Source: Physcomitrium patens (Eukaryota > Streptophyta > Bryopsida > Funariales > Funariaceae). Taken from it: a stretch of 64,000 nt of DNA. The position numbers and the translations under genes are program-made. The DNA lies in assembly GCF_000002425.4 (NCBI RefSeq), contig NC_037262.1, positions 8,947,100 to 9,011,099 of the forward strand. Reading direction: 5' to 3'. Under the pieces are notes generated by a model. The model made no database searches. It was not told the DNA's origin and saw only the letters and a list, made by a program, of their open reading frames with translations. Every line of letters starts with the position of its first letter. Position 1 is the stretch's first letter. Shown here in pieces: positions 12,301-24,654 of the stretch.

Positions 12301-14081
12301 ACTTCACTAGTGACTGACATCCATCCTTGTACAAATATGCCAGCGTAATACAGAACAGTGTAAACGAAGCCTGTGCAAATGCACAACCCCAATCAATATA
12401 TAAGTTTTGAAGGTTCATTCCCTTCAACTGTAGAATACTGGATATTGGAAGTAACTAATAGAGAAGCCCCGAATAGAAGATTTTAATGTACTGACCTCGG
12501 CATATAACGGTGGGGTGGAACTGCCTATCAAGAAACTGCTCGGCAACGTACAGCATCTCACCAGCTGCAAGTTCATTCAAAGTAAAGATCTTGAAAGAAA
12601 GCCAAGCTCATTCAAAGTAAAGATCTTGAAAGAAATGTCGAAGTAGACACGAGGCAATTGCCTCGGTGATCATGAGAAATTGAGCCATACAACTTAGGCA
12701 TCTATTCATCTCAAATTTAAAAACAAACTTCTCAATGTGCGAGTCAAGAACCACAGGGTGACCTTTCATAAAGTGTTAAGCCACTGAAAAGAGATAACTG
12801 CTGAATGACAGAAGATTTCAGAAGACTGGAGTAGTGATTATAAGTAGATATTCAAAATGGAAACGACATCTACCATGATGAGATTGAATAATGTTCGAAA
12901 TTAGAGGAGAGAAAATAACCTAGAATGATCACTGACGTCGTTCCGTCACCAACCTCTTCATCTTGCGTACGACTTAGTTCTATCATAGACTGCAAGTGTG
13001 CAGCAAAGTCAATATTACATATCACGAATTGCAAAATCAGCCTCATTGCGTAGTTAACTCGAAACACGACATCAATCATTGCAATTCGATGCAGGGACTA
13101 ATCGTCATGACTGAAAGGACTAACCTTTGCAGCAGGATGGGAGACATCAAGCTCTCGTAAGATTGCGTTTCCATCATTAGTGAGTACAATACCTGCCAAG
13201 TTAGCAAAGACCCTCAGCATACACCCCGTCACAAAAACAAATAACGTAGAGACAATGTCACAACGTGCAGATCTGGAGAGCGTCAACGTGAAAATCACGG
13301 TAGAGGATAATTATTTGCGGCTTGAGTAAAGGCGTACCTCCACTGGCATCGAGAAGCATCTTAAGCATAGACCTGGGCCCTAATGTTGTTCGAATAACAT
13401 CTGCCACCGCCTGCAAAATATGAGGGAAGTTCAAATCCAAACATCGGCACGTCAACTTCTAAATGACAATGAAGAACGATACACAGAAACATTCACACGA
13501 CCAATATATTTGGGATTGATAACACTGAAATTCTTGCATAAACGAGAGTTATAAGATGGAATAAAGCATCGAATCTATCCTCACAGGAATGGCAAGAAAA
13601 TAATACAGTATACTCCAAGCAAACTGCATCGCATATTCTCATGCGAAAATTACTAACAATGCTCGAAATCTCATACAAACTGCACAATAATGTATAGCGT
13701 CCTGCAACACCATGAGGCGCATTTACAGAAAAATGCGTGGAACAGGAAAGAAGTGAACCTTAGAGGCCTGGATATTCGCATGATGCACCCGACCTCCTGT
13801 TTCTCTCTTTGTGGACTCATCTGAGAACGCAACGACGTGGAAGATTCAGATACAGCATTTGTAAGAAAAAGAAAAAAAGAAAAGAAAAAAGACGTTAGGT
13901 AGACCCTGAAAATTGGAATCCATATATATAAATCATCACACAATAGAGCGAACTCAGCTGTACACCCTGCTACCAAACATCATCAGCTCCAAAACCCAAA
14001 ACCTCTGAAGCGAACACCACGTAAACCCTACAGAAATACAGAGAAGAGCTACGTACTAAGGACTAGCACGGGGGCCTGCAT
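9315..14081 (-). CDS. CCT3: T-complex protein 1 subunit gamma (TRiC/CCT chaperonin)
   Basis: Gamma subunit of the eight-subunit cytosolic double-ring chaperonin TRiC/CCT, which folds actin, tubulin and other proteins in an ATP-driven cycle. Fourteen coding exons join in phase with GT-AG borders: 14057-14081, 13759-13820, 13338-13410, 13125-13192, 12920-12989, 12496-12564, 12095-12166, 11765-11838, 11266-11543, 10589-10973, 10306-10431, 9944-10048, 9644-9718, 9315-9500. They total 1668 nt, a 555-residue product, the usual length. Group II chaperonin signatures are present: TTLGPRSMLKML near residue 37, the ATPase motif GDGTTSV at 90-96 with Asp91, and LVPGGGASE in the equatorial C-terminal part. 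The tail KKKQAPG near the C terminus is typical of plant gamma subunits. The ATG at 14081 gives MQAPVLVL, the conserved N terminus. No break or missing residue was seen. The introns are AT-rich. Confidence 0.97.
11187..11199 (+). repeat. Run of 13 G in a CCT3 intron
   Basis: Thirteen consecutive G on the plus strand (C in the CCT3 transcript), next to alternating TG/CG sequence. It lies in the intron between exons 9 and 10 and is far from both splice sites. Confidence 0.95.
12566..12635 (-). repeat. 35-bp tandem duplication at a CCT3 3' splice site
   Basis: The 35 bases at 12566-12600, just upstream (on the minus strand) of the AG acceptor of exon 6, are repeated at 12601-12635. A 28-base core is identical in both copies. 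The distal copy has lost the TGCAG acceptor, which reads GC there. Confidence 0.95.
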
Positions 14082-14721
14082 GATGACGAAGTGGAAGCGT
14101 AGATGGCTGCTGGTCTCGCGATTAAAGAACCAACGGATCGGTAGAATGGATCCGAAGAAGGCTTGAGAAAAAAACTTGAGGAAGGTGAGGACTGCAAAAT
14201 AGGGCTTCAAACTCCGGCCACACAGCTTGGACACCACAATGAATGACAAGGACACCCTCCGGAGGACGAAGAACGCAATAACGGAAAAAACACTAATTCC
14301 GTCTTCTCAGCCCCCCTCTCGACGATTTTCCACTGCTACCTCTTTCCGTCGAGGTTTCACGTCTTGCCACAGGTTCGTCTGTGAATGTCCATTTCCATAC
14401 AAGGTAAGTAGTATTTACTCCTAAGATACAGTAAGACTATTTTGTGTTCTACAAATTCTCACTAGATTTATTAATTCAAATTCAAAAAACAATTACCCAA
14501 AGGCCCAGATGTATATGATTACTTTGTATTCTTTAAATTGTTATTATTAGTATTACTATTATTATATTCACAGACATACATTACTTACCATGGTTTTTTT
14601 TTTTTTTTTTTTACATGTTAACAAATTAAAATATATATTTTTTAAATATAAATATGAAAGAGCGTTATTTGATTTCTATAACTTCTTTTTATAGATTGTA
14701 TTTTTTCAAATATATATAACT

Positions 14722-14767
<46 letters not shown>

Positions 14768-16261
14768 GTATACATTTATTTATTTATGTACTCTATCATG
14801 CTAGGTGTCAATGATGTACCCATCATCCAATGCTTTTCATAGAAAAAGTTGCAAATCAAAGAGGCCACTATATGGTTTGAACTTGATTATGTTGATGATC
14901 TTCTCTTTAACTACGAAGATTTTATTGCCTTGAATGAGACAACTTCTCAAAGTTTCCACTAATGGATAAGGGAATGAGAATTTCATATTTGAGCTAAAAG
15001 GAATTTTATAACCAAAAAAAAACAATAAATAATAAACATTATACTTGGTGTTATGGACATTCCAAAACTTTTACTGTACAAAAATAAATACATAAATGAA
15101 AACATGGATCGTGGATCATTGATTTACAATGACAACTTCAGAATCAATTTGATTAATAATGTTTGAATGAAACCCTTGCAGACATTTCTTGACAGTAATA
15201 AAATTTCTTGAATAGTAGTCTTGGAAATTCTTTTAGTTATATATAGTTGTTAGTGTATTGCCTCATTATTTGCCCTGAACATATTATGAAAAAATCAAAA
15301 TAATACCAAGATTTTAAGTTAATATTCCGACCGAAAACATTTCTAAAAATTATAGGTTCAAACTTTTGCAAAGAAGGCCATGAAATGTATTTAAAACATC
15401 AACTTCTAAAACATTGTTCTTAACAAACTCATATGAATGAATGCTTGGAACCTTCGTTTTTCTGTTTTGTCCTAAAATAAAAATAAAGTTTATCTAGTAT
15501 TTTTATGCAAGTAAATCATTATCACATTGTTAATACAAATGTATTCACATGTAAAAACAATTTTCATCCTTACTGAACATAAAACCTAAGGTACTCAGCA
15601 TAAAAATGAATCACATATATATTCAAGCCAATCCTAATATATATATATATATATATTTGTGAACAATTTCTTTGATTTCAGCCAATGAGAAGACTTCTTT
15701 TTCACATACCTAATACCTAAGCTTCCTTAGAAATTGTACAAGGTTAGACTAAATTTGTTATAGAAATTTGCGAAATAACATCAAATGTACAACTATACGT
15801 AGAATACAACCGACCTATACAAAATCAAACCGAGGAAGAGGCAACGAAAATCGTATCAATGAAAGTCGTCACTGATATTAGAGCCATTTACTGAATTTAG
15901 CCGTGTTGAATGGCCTGACACATAAGCTCCCTCAATGGGGAAATTTGACGTGGATATCCACTTGGCACCCTACGATCATGACACTTGGCAAAATTCAAGT
16001 ACTGGCAGCCTACTGTGCCCAGATGCGAGCCAACATGGCACGAATCCAGCCGTTGGATGACGGAAGATTTGACGTGAGCGGTGGACCAGCTTCGGTGAAG
16101 AGCATGAAGCTGTTGGATTGCTTATCGGACTTACGATTCAAGCACTCAACATTTCGTCGTATTTTGTTGCTCGTATTGGAAGAGTGTAGTTAAGATTTTG
16201 ATTTTCAATAAAGGAGGAGAGAGCGAGATCAGTACGAGGTGCTTCAAGTTCGAAAGACAGG
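14082..16261. other. Divergent intergenic region between CCT3 and the next gene
   Basis: The first 350 bases (14082-14430) are gene-like in composition and should contain the CCT3 5' leader and promoter. From 14430 to 15850 the DNA is AT-rich with microsatellites (14722-14767, 15636-15656). From about 15850 composition rises again towards the plus-strand gene starting at 16262. An open frame at 15903-16193 in this part has no recognisable protein and is more likely leader or promoter. Confidence 0.6.
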
Positions 16262-16608
16262 ATGTCGTCTATGGTTCGTCCCGATGCGGATCATCCCGAC
16301 GGTGCTCCCATGGCGAGTAGTTTCGATTCAAACTCGGGTACGAAGCTCGCAAAAGGAGTCGGAGTATCTACTGGAATGTTCCATGTCTTCCTTCAAGTAG
16401 TCAGGGATAATGCATTTGTTGTCTTGGCAGTGAGACACAATTTCTGGTGGAAGTCAGTTGTTCGGGATGAGTCGCGCAAAACCTCGTACAGTTACTTGAA
16501 AGAAGCTTTTTCTGGTCCCCTAGTAATGTTTAGTTTTATAATGTCTTAGGATTTGGGAGAGGTGCGTGAAATTGAACATCTCATCGTCGGCATGCATCTA
16601 GATCCTGT

Positions 16609-16640
<32 letters not shown>

Positions 16641-17670
16641 GAAGGTATCTAAGAGGATTGGATGTGTCATGTTTTGACTCGAAGTGGTGTTCAGGTTTAA
16701 CATCCCCTAGAACACGAAATGTGAAGGCCGAGGCTATGGCTGATGCTCACAAGCAGAGGGTAGAAGCTGAAGTGAATGCCTACTTGCAGTCAGAGATTCG
16801 CAAGACTGAGGCGCGGGCTGCAACAGCAGAGGTCGGCCTATCTTAAACGTTTCTCATATGATGCTTTAAATGATGTAGTTTGTGCTGGATTGATGCATTT
16901 AAATGATTCTACTTTGATAACTCACGGTTTAAGACTGGACAAGCTGCTCTATCTCAATTCGAACCTTTTGCGAGGAAAGCAAAATCTAGCTGACTTTGAA
17001 GTGGTTTGGAGTGGTTTGCAGTCAAAGATAGAGCAGAAGAGGATGAAAGATGAAGCACGAGCTATTGAGCATAAAAAGCGTGAGGAAGCCAAGGCTGAGC
17101 AGGCCATTCGTACTGCTGAGGTATGTTTCATCTTCACGAAGACACATTTCGTAATACACCGGATTTGAAGTGGTAAATTTGCAGTGCTTCCTTTTGGCTT
17201 CCTTATGTGCAAATTGCAGGTGAAAGCCGATAAAATTGTCGCAAATGCTAAGGAAGAAGCAGCAAAAACAAAAGCATTTGCTTCAGAGCAATGTGAGAAA
17301 GGCATTGCTGACTCACATACTCAAGCCGAGCGGGTAAGAACTAACATTTGTCTGGTCTACACTTCCTTCTTACTTTCTTTCTTGGTTGCTGTAATACCCG
17401 TCAAAAGCTGAGCATTTCTTTATTAACATGATCAGCTAGTGTATTCGTATTGTATTATTTGAAGGTGCATTTTGCAAAATTTCTGATCATGGAAGTTGTT
17501 AATAACAGTCTAAAGCTGAGCAAGAGGAATTGAAGAAACGTGAAATCGCCGAGTTAAATGACAAAGCTGAGCAGATGAGAATTACAGGCGAGCTCCCCTT
17601 TTACGAGAAAGAGAAGAAGGGAATTGCCTCCAAGGTGAAGGATGCCTTGACTTGCCACCATGGCACATAA
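16262..17670 (+). CDS. Charged helical protein with a dehydrin K-segment-like C terminus
   Basis: Five exons join in phase: 16262-16337, 16695-16831, 17022-17120, 17220-17333, 17509-17670, giving 195 residues. The first 25 residues are polar and probably disordered. Residues about 37-170 form a Lys/Glu/Ala-rich, coiled-coil-like helix. Residues 177-191 (EKKGIASKVKDALTC) match the dehydrin K-segment pattern EKKGI-x-x-K-[IV]-K-x-x-L, and are followed by His-His, as in many dehydrins. K-segments bind membranes and protect proteins in dehydration. The long helix resembles the coiled coil of plant remorins, and the C-terminal Cys191 could be an anchor, but no full remorin signature is seen. I do not recognise the family; a LEA/dehydrin-related or remorin-like membrane-associated role is inference. 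The donor of exon 2 (GTCGGC) is non-consensus. An (ATTT)n run lies in intron 1. Confidence 0.7.
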
Positions 17671-19160
17671 ATGTAATATTAATTTCTGAGTTTGAACAAA
17701 CGCATCTGCCACAAATGGATGCATACTAGGCAGAAAAGCTGAACAATAACACTCAGGTCATCTGCACAAATCAAGTTAGTTTAGCCAACAAAGTATTGTG
17801 GTGTTATTCCCATCTGAGACATCAATAGTAGAGTAGAAGATTGTTGCAGTTGGCGGTGGATCATTCTTAGTGCAAGATGTAGAGATGATTAAGTACTTGC
17901 GTGTGAATTTGTGTAGATGACCATGAACCTTCTTGCACAGCCTTTTTTTTCCACCTTGCAAGGAATAAAAACGTCCCCAAACGGTGACACTTACTTATTT
18001 TTGAAACAGTAATGTATACATTGTATTTAAACTGGCACAAATGAGTCATTGTGTATGAACACAGTGCAAATTGATAAATTTGATTGAGTTGTAACTAATC
18101 ATAATAAATTTATTAAAAGCATGTTTCTTTATATTTCCCTCATACATTTACATTAAACCACTAACTTCTATGTTTCAACGCAAATAGAATATTTCATGTC
18201 GGGTAGACAACTACACATTCTTCTATGGTGAACCTGTTGATAAACATAAATAAACACGCATTAGTAATGGTTATAAATAAAAATCAAAAACATTAATTAT
18301 CCATTTTGTATAATTGAGCATGAAAATTTTACATATCGTTCTTGTTTCCTAACCTCCAGAACTCCATCTAAAACCAAAAAACATACTAATTTTTGAATTC
18401 CTTCCCTACACTAGGTTCTCTTGAATTGGGTTTTTTTATCAATACAATTGCATTGCTTCCCTCAAAACCTTCAATAAAGTGCAATCAGTTTTAAAATCCT
18501 CCCGATCTCAATTCCACTGCTTTTCTCTAATTGTATTCTATGCGTTTATATATATATGTATAGAATGAAAATCATGTATAAATATATGTATATATATATA
18601 TATATATATATACTTATTTATTTAGGGCATATTACATTATGTTCATGCAACATGCAAACAATGCTCGGTAGAAATGCACCTCTCCAAGAACATTCCAAAA
18701 AATCAAGCCTGTTGTCGTCGTTGCTGTGAATCTTGTAACCTCCCAATTTGATTCATTGGGTGTAAATAAAAAATGAGCCCAACACAAACAACATCGGTTG
18801 GGAAAACTCTCGAGTTTTTAAATGAATGCAACCAAAAGAAATCCTTCACTCAAAAATGTGAAAGACAAGTGAAATTCCAAGCTTAAGGACAAAGAAAAAT
18901 AGTACTTAATGCATGAAAGAACAGAAGCAGTTTTGTGGAAGAGGAGGAGAAGCGGCAAAGTGGGTGGGAATCACCGCGCCGAAAATCTGCATGCAGTCCA
19001 AGAATTGGTGCCACGGCCTCGCCATAGCCACGCCAAATGGCGAGCTTCGGCCTCGTGCACAAACCCAACCTTAATGGCTTCCACGTGTTTCCACGTCAAT
19101 TCTTCTACACCATTTCTCGCACAACCATAAGCGCGAATAATCATCTACATACAGAGCAAA
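17671..19160. other. Intergenic DNA
   Basis: After the stop at 17670 there is about 400 bases of moderate composition that may be the 3' untranslated region, then AT-rich spacer with a (TA)n run at 18589-18611. From about 18880 composition rises towards the aldo-keto reductase gene. Confidence 0.5.
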
Positions 19161-19495
19161 TTCATGCAAACATTGCTCCACATCTCCATTGAAAGCTCAG
19201 GGTCTCATTCGTTGCTGTTTGGAACGGAGACTGCAGGTTTTGGCTACAGGAATTCGTCGTCAATTGTAGCCCTGAAGGTAGTTTTCTGGACGATTCTTTC
19301 TTCTTTCGTTGCTCTGCATTGGACGGTGTGTCGTAGTCGTTCATGTGCAGTTTGGTTCTGGTTGAATTTTGTGTTCTCAACAATCTAGCTATGTCTTAAG
19401 CTACGAGGTGTTTGAGTTGTGTTTGAATTTGCGCCGATTTGTCTGTAATTTACAGGAACGATTTTATTGCGTGAGAGAAAGCGATTGCAGCGAGA

Positions 19496-20592
19496 ATGGT
19501 GAATCAAGCATTGGAGGCTATGCCGAAGCTTAAGTTGAACACTGGCACATGTATTTCCGCCGTTGGGCTAGGAACCTGGCAGGCGGATCCAGGCTTGGTT
19601 AAACAAGCTGTCAAGGAAGCTGTAAAAGTTGGGTACCGCCACATCGACTGCGCCAAGGCTTACAAAAACGAGGACGAGGTGGGAGAAGCTTTGCAGGAGC
19701 TTTTCAAGGAAGGCGTTGTTAAGCGTGAAGACTTGTGGATCACGTCGAAACTTTGGTGCACTGACCACAACCCTGCGGATGTGGAGCCGGCATTGGACGG
19801 GTCGATTGAGCGTTTGCAATGTGGCTACCTTGATCTGTACCTGATGCATTGGCCGGTCGCCTTGAAGAAGGATGCTCAAGGCACAGGTCCAGATGACTTT
19901 GCTCCTCTCAATGTCGCGGCGACATGGGCAGCTATGGAAAAGTGCTACGAGAAGGGGAAAGCGAAGGCTATCGGAATCAGTAACTTCTCTGTAGAGAAAA
20001 CGAAGGACTTGTTGTCTAAATGCAAAGTACGACCTGCTGTGAACCAGGTGGAATGCCACCCTCTTTGGCAGCAGAAGAAGTTGTGGCCATACTTAAAGTC
20101 CGAGGGCATTCACTTGACAGTAAGCACATAACCTCTTCTACAGCTCGTTGCATCGCTAAGTTTCTTGAGTTCGCTAATTGTTGAACAGCAGCATACGGAT
20201 TCATGCATACTTGAGGATGTTGTCAACTTGGCGTGTACTTTCTTATTGTGCAGGCTTACTCTCCAATCGGATCCTCAAACAGTCCCTTCGCAACAATTAA
20301 CGTCTTAGAGCTTCCCACAGTCACGAAATTGGCTGAGAAATACAAAAGGTCTCCATCACAGATAGTTCTCCGATGGAACATCCAACAAGGTCATAGCGTG
20401 CTGCCAAAGAGCACTCACGCTGATCGGCTTGCGTCCAACATTGAGATCTTCGACTTCGAACTCAATGAAGAAGATCTCAAGGAATTCGACAAAATTGAGC
20501 AGCACCGCCTTCTCCTTGGAGACGACATGTGGATAAATGACAAAACCAGTCCATACAAGACGGTGGAGGAGCTCTGGGACGGAGACATCTAA
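19496..20592 (+). CDS. NADP-dependent aldo-keto reductase
   Basis: Member of the aldo-keto reductase superfamily, TIM-barrel enzymes that reduce aldehydes and ketones with NADPH. Two exons, 19496-20119 and 20254-20592, join in phase (GTAAGC donor, GTGCAG acceptor) to give 320 residues, a normal length. The catalytic tetrad is complete: Asp51 and Tyr56 in DCAKAY, Lys85 in TSKLW and His118 in YLMHWPV. Other family marks are GLGTW (24-28), GISNFS (160-165), NQVECHP (183-189) and the cofactor-binding LPKSTHADRL in exon 2. It most resembles plant AKR4C and aldose-6-phosphate-reductase-like enzymes; the substrate cannot be told from sequence. The upstream region shows a GGTAGT/TTACAG pair (about 19277-19454) that could bound an intron in the 5' leader. 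Confidence 0.95.
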
Positions 20593-21556
20593 ACCCAATT
20601 TCTATACATATGTTGAACTGCTAGCGTTCAACATTGAATATGATTTTCTATACATAAAAGACAAATTTGTGCAGAAGCGTTGCGCCTTTCAGGCTGATTC
20701 TAAGTATAGTCTGTACATAGAAGAGTAAAGAGATCTCTGCGAAATTTATGAAGAAGTTTCACGTTATCGTGTCATTTTGCGTATACAACTCTGTTGCTCT
20801 TCACTCAATTTGATCGTTGCCCTCCGTTGTTTGAGCATCACTTTTTACAAATTCTGTCATGATTCTTTCTTATGACTCACGAACAGTCAAAGTTTCCATG
20901 ACCCCAAACTAAGATTGATAGAGCCCCTTTCCTGCATCTATTCCATTCAAGCTTCCCACCATGGTCGAAATTAAATGCAGCAATTAAATATGTCTTGGTT
21001 TAGGTTTGAAGATTGGCAGTTCCACATTGAGTTGGTACAATCAATTAAAAAAAAAAATTAGATTTCATACCGTTTCGATGTTTTTAAGATAAAAAGAAAT
21101 AATTCTTTTGTTAACAAAAATATATATATATATATATATATATATAATGTAGATAAAAGAATTGCATAAACATGAATATTAAAAGAATTTTGTTATATAA
21201 ACTTGAAAATTTAGAAAAGTACTTTCTGTATGATTTTAGTACTTTCTCCAGTAATTAGATTAATTCACTAATAGAAACCTATATTGATGGTCACAAAAAA
21301 AATGTAAAAGCTTAATTTTTGGTTAAGTCAAAAATTGACCACTCTAAAACAAAATGTTGACCAAGAAAAAAAGAAAAAATACATAACAATAGAACCAATT
21401 GTGTTTCTTTGTTGTAATTGGTCTTTAGTCAATCAACCATCCGTTCTTTATTACTAAGTAGATACTTTAGGTAGTAATTTGATTTAAATGTTTTTTTTAG
21501 CAATATCAAATTTTACACAAATGATTTTTTTTAAAAAAATAAATAAAAAAATAAGA

Positions 21557-21587
<31 letters not shown>

Positions 21588-23025
21588 TAATTTAATAAAA
21601 TAGTTAATTTTGCACTTGTATCTAAATCTTGGTATCTTGACTCTAATATAATACAAAATACATTTCAATTTAAAAAGCTCTTTTGGAATTAGTAAAAACT
21701 TTTAACATTCAAAACTAGCATACTAACTAATAATATTTTTTACAATACAATTATTTTTTATTTAATATTATTAAGTCCTTTTACAAAAGAATCCTTACTT
21801 ATGATTATTGTATTTTTTTATATATTTAGCTTTGCTAAGTACATGTTGTTGATAATTTATATAATATATAAAAGTAATAATATTGTTGTCTTTTATAAGA
21901 AATACATCCATTATCAAAACATTGTCTTTAAAAAACCATAAACCTAAAATTATTTGAATACCTAAAGAAAAAAAAATCTATTTCCTCATAAAATAGGCTT
22001 TGAATCTCTTATTCTAGTCAATATTGCTATAACTTCAACCAAGTTAAACTTTTTCACTTTAAAATTGCACCACCAACTTGATGATATCAATTTGCATTCT
22101 TTATGCATGGTAAAACTAGAAGAGTTAGTTATTAGGCTTCTTCCACTTAAAACTTCAGTTCATTAATGTAAAAGGTGCACCTTTAAAAAACAATATAAAA
22201 TATTATTTTTTGATGGTCATGTTATGAGAATTACTAAAACATTGATTCTTATTTATGCAGATTTGTAGAAACTTACAAATCTTTTTTTAAAAGGGTTTTA
22301 TTTTTATCTTATATATATATATATAGATATATAGACTTACTTTTTAAAAAGAATTCAACAACACTATATAATTTTATTTAGTATAATTTTTTTATTAAGA
22401 ATCATTTAATAAAACGAGTTTTTACTTTACATTTGGTTAAAAAGAGAATTCATCTCTAAAACTTGTCTGTAATTTTTGGTTGATTATGGCATACAATAGT
22501 ATTTAGAAAAATTATAGAATATTACTAAAATAGTAAATTAGAATGCTAAATTCGAAATCTTGTGGAATTAGCTTATAATATATTTTAAACTATAAATATT
22601 GGTTATTTATTTTATATGATTTATTATTTATAAAATTATTCATACATATCAACTTTTAATCAAGTCATATTTTACAAATTTTAAATAGGAATAAGCCTAA
22701 TCTAACAATCCTATGTATTTTTAAATATTTTAGATATATTTATTTTATTAATAAAAATAAAATTAAATCTTAATATCAAAACTATTCCATGTATGTTTGA
22801 AGCTTATAACAAGCATATGGGTATTAAAGATTATAGACTATACTATCTTGGTACAAGGAACTTCTTTCAAAATTCAGGTATAATTTTTTCAAAACATTTA
22901 TTATTTTCTAGAAAAACATATTTTGATGACATTTTTAATAAGTTACTTTCACTTCCTATTGAATTTAATAAGATTTACGATCTTCTTACAAGTTTAAGAC
23001 CAACATCTTAGCTTCTTGGTTTGCC

Positions 23026-23071
23026 ACCTCCAAATAAAATTCTACCTCCAAATAAAATTCTACCTCCAAAT
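23026..23071. repeat. 18-bp tandem repeat, about 2.5 copies
   Basis: The unit ACCTCCAAATAAAATTCT is present twice in full (23026-23043 and 23044-23061) and again in part to 23071. Confidence 0.95.
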
Positions 23072-24145
23072 ATTGATTTTTGTAATCTATTGCACCAATT
23101 GATAAAATTCTAATCCAAGTCTAATCATAACAAAATTTCTTTATGAATTCTTATTTACTTAAAACTTTTTAATAGTTTTATAAGAACCAATGGGTATTTT
23201 TATAATTTTATGACAATATAGCATTTTTTTTTCTTTTTAATATAAATATTTGACACTGATTCTATCTTATAAGATGCTTCATGAATCTAATTCTTCTTAT
23301 TGGCATATTATTACAAAAGAGGATTATACATTCTTACTTCACAATAAAAAAATTGACTTTAATTAAGTACCTTCTTAATTACTCTATTACAAGCATTAAA
23401 TGGTTATTTTTTTGAAAATATAATTTCAATGGTATCTCAACATAATGTTTGTTTTGTGATACACGTTTTTTCAACATGAAGACTTTCATTACTTAGATAT
23501 ATATATTTTTTAATTATTAAGATGACATCTTTGCCCATGTTTTTATCTCTTGCAAAAGTTTAAAATTATTTTATTTATTAAATAAAATTTATAATTTTAT
23601 TTCTTAATAGTACATTTAAAAAGAGGATTTTTTTCTTGCAAGTTGAAGATTCATAGAATCTATAAAGAAATCTGAATTTTTCTTCTCACACAAATCCTTA
23701 TTAAAATTAAATCAAATTCTTAGATTTTGGTTTGAATCTTTTTACTACTTCCTCTCAACCAATGATTTGTCAAGTACCAATTGGATACTAATGCCTCTTT
23801 TAAGCAATCAAAGTTTGTCTTTCTTATACTTAGGTTGTACATATTTTATTTTATTTTTTCCAACCTTTAATATTTGTAAATATAGAATATATTTTAAGAC
23901 AAATATAATTATTATTTAGTGTAATAAAGAAATAAAAATATTCTAGATATTTAAGAAAAATGTGATTATTTGTCTATATTCTTATTCTAACTTAAAAAAA
24001 AAAACTAACACAAAAATATGCAATCCAATTTTAACATTGATTAAAGATGGGACCTGATGTTTTTATATAAAGACTATAAAAATCTTATCTTGGCATAGGA
24101 AAAAGTTCCTAATGGTAGTTCTTTCTTCTACAAAAAAAATAGAAT

Positions 24146-24215
24146 ACATTAATTATATAATTGATATAAGCACTTTTTAAACATTAATTATATAATTGAT
24201 ATAAGCACTTTTTAA
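24146..24215. repeat. 35-bp perfect tandem duplication
   Basis: The sequence at 24146-24180 is repeated without change at 24181-24215. Perfect identity in AT-rich DNA suggests a recent duplication or slippage event. Confidence 0.95.
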
Positions 24216-24654
24216 ATGACTGATAAACATACACCTTAAAGGTGTAATCACACTTCCTTTAAGGAAATCAAGGTTTGTGATCTCTTCACATATTAATTCT
24301 GAATAATTCAAATGTTTTATCTTCACATCATAAAAAGCCATGGCATCAATTTTTGCCAACAACAAACCAATCTCAACTTTTCCAATCTCTAGAAGTGTGG
24401 AACAAGTCTGCCCAGTACTCTTGTGTATTAAGAGTTGTGGATACATTAAATTCCAAACTATCTTGAGCAGTAGATTTTCTCTCCATCAAGGGTCTAGCTC
24501 TTCCAAAGACCGCTCAGTCGATGATCTTCAGGTTTGGAACAGCTCAGTGGTTGAGTTATAAAGAGCCATGCACTGGAACCTCCTCCACTGCTTCAACTAA
24601 GTCTTTACGACTCCCTTGATAAAATGTAGTGGAGGAATCACGATCATGAATATT

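Larger units (their letters stand above)
20593..24654. other. AT-rich intergenic DNA, probable transposon remnants
   Basis: After about 300 bases of likely 3' untranslated sequence the DNA is extremely AT-rich. A 72-codon plus-strand frame (22793-23011) and an 89-codon minus-strand frame (24177-24446) are the only stretches with mixed amino-acid composition; neither matches a family I recognise and both may be relics of mobile elements. Short tandem repeats occur at 23026-23071 and 24146-24215. Confidence 0.5.

Noticed and set aside
13671-13976. 101-codon minus-strand frame within CCT3
   Set aside because: It crosses CCT3 exon 2 in the wrong frame; the in-phase exon 13759-13820 explains the coding signal.
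19568-20059. 163-codon minus-strand frame opposite the aldo-keto reductase
   Set aside because: Antisense shadow of a strong coding exon whose catalytic tetrad is complete on the plus strand.
21280-21420. Short inverted repeats suggesting a MITE
   Set aside because: The arms are only a few bases, are AT-rich, and no target duplication frames them.
23026-23071. CRISPR-like spaced repeats
   Set aside because: The copies are directly adjacent with no unique spacers, and the setting is eukaryotic; it is a simple tandem repeat.
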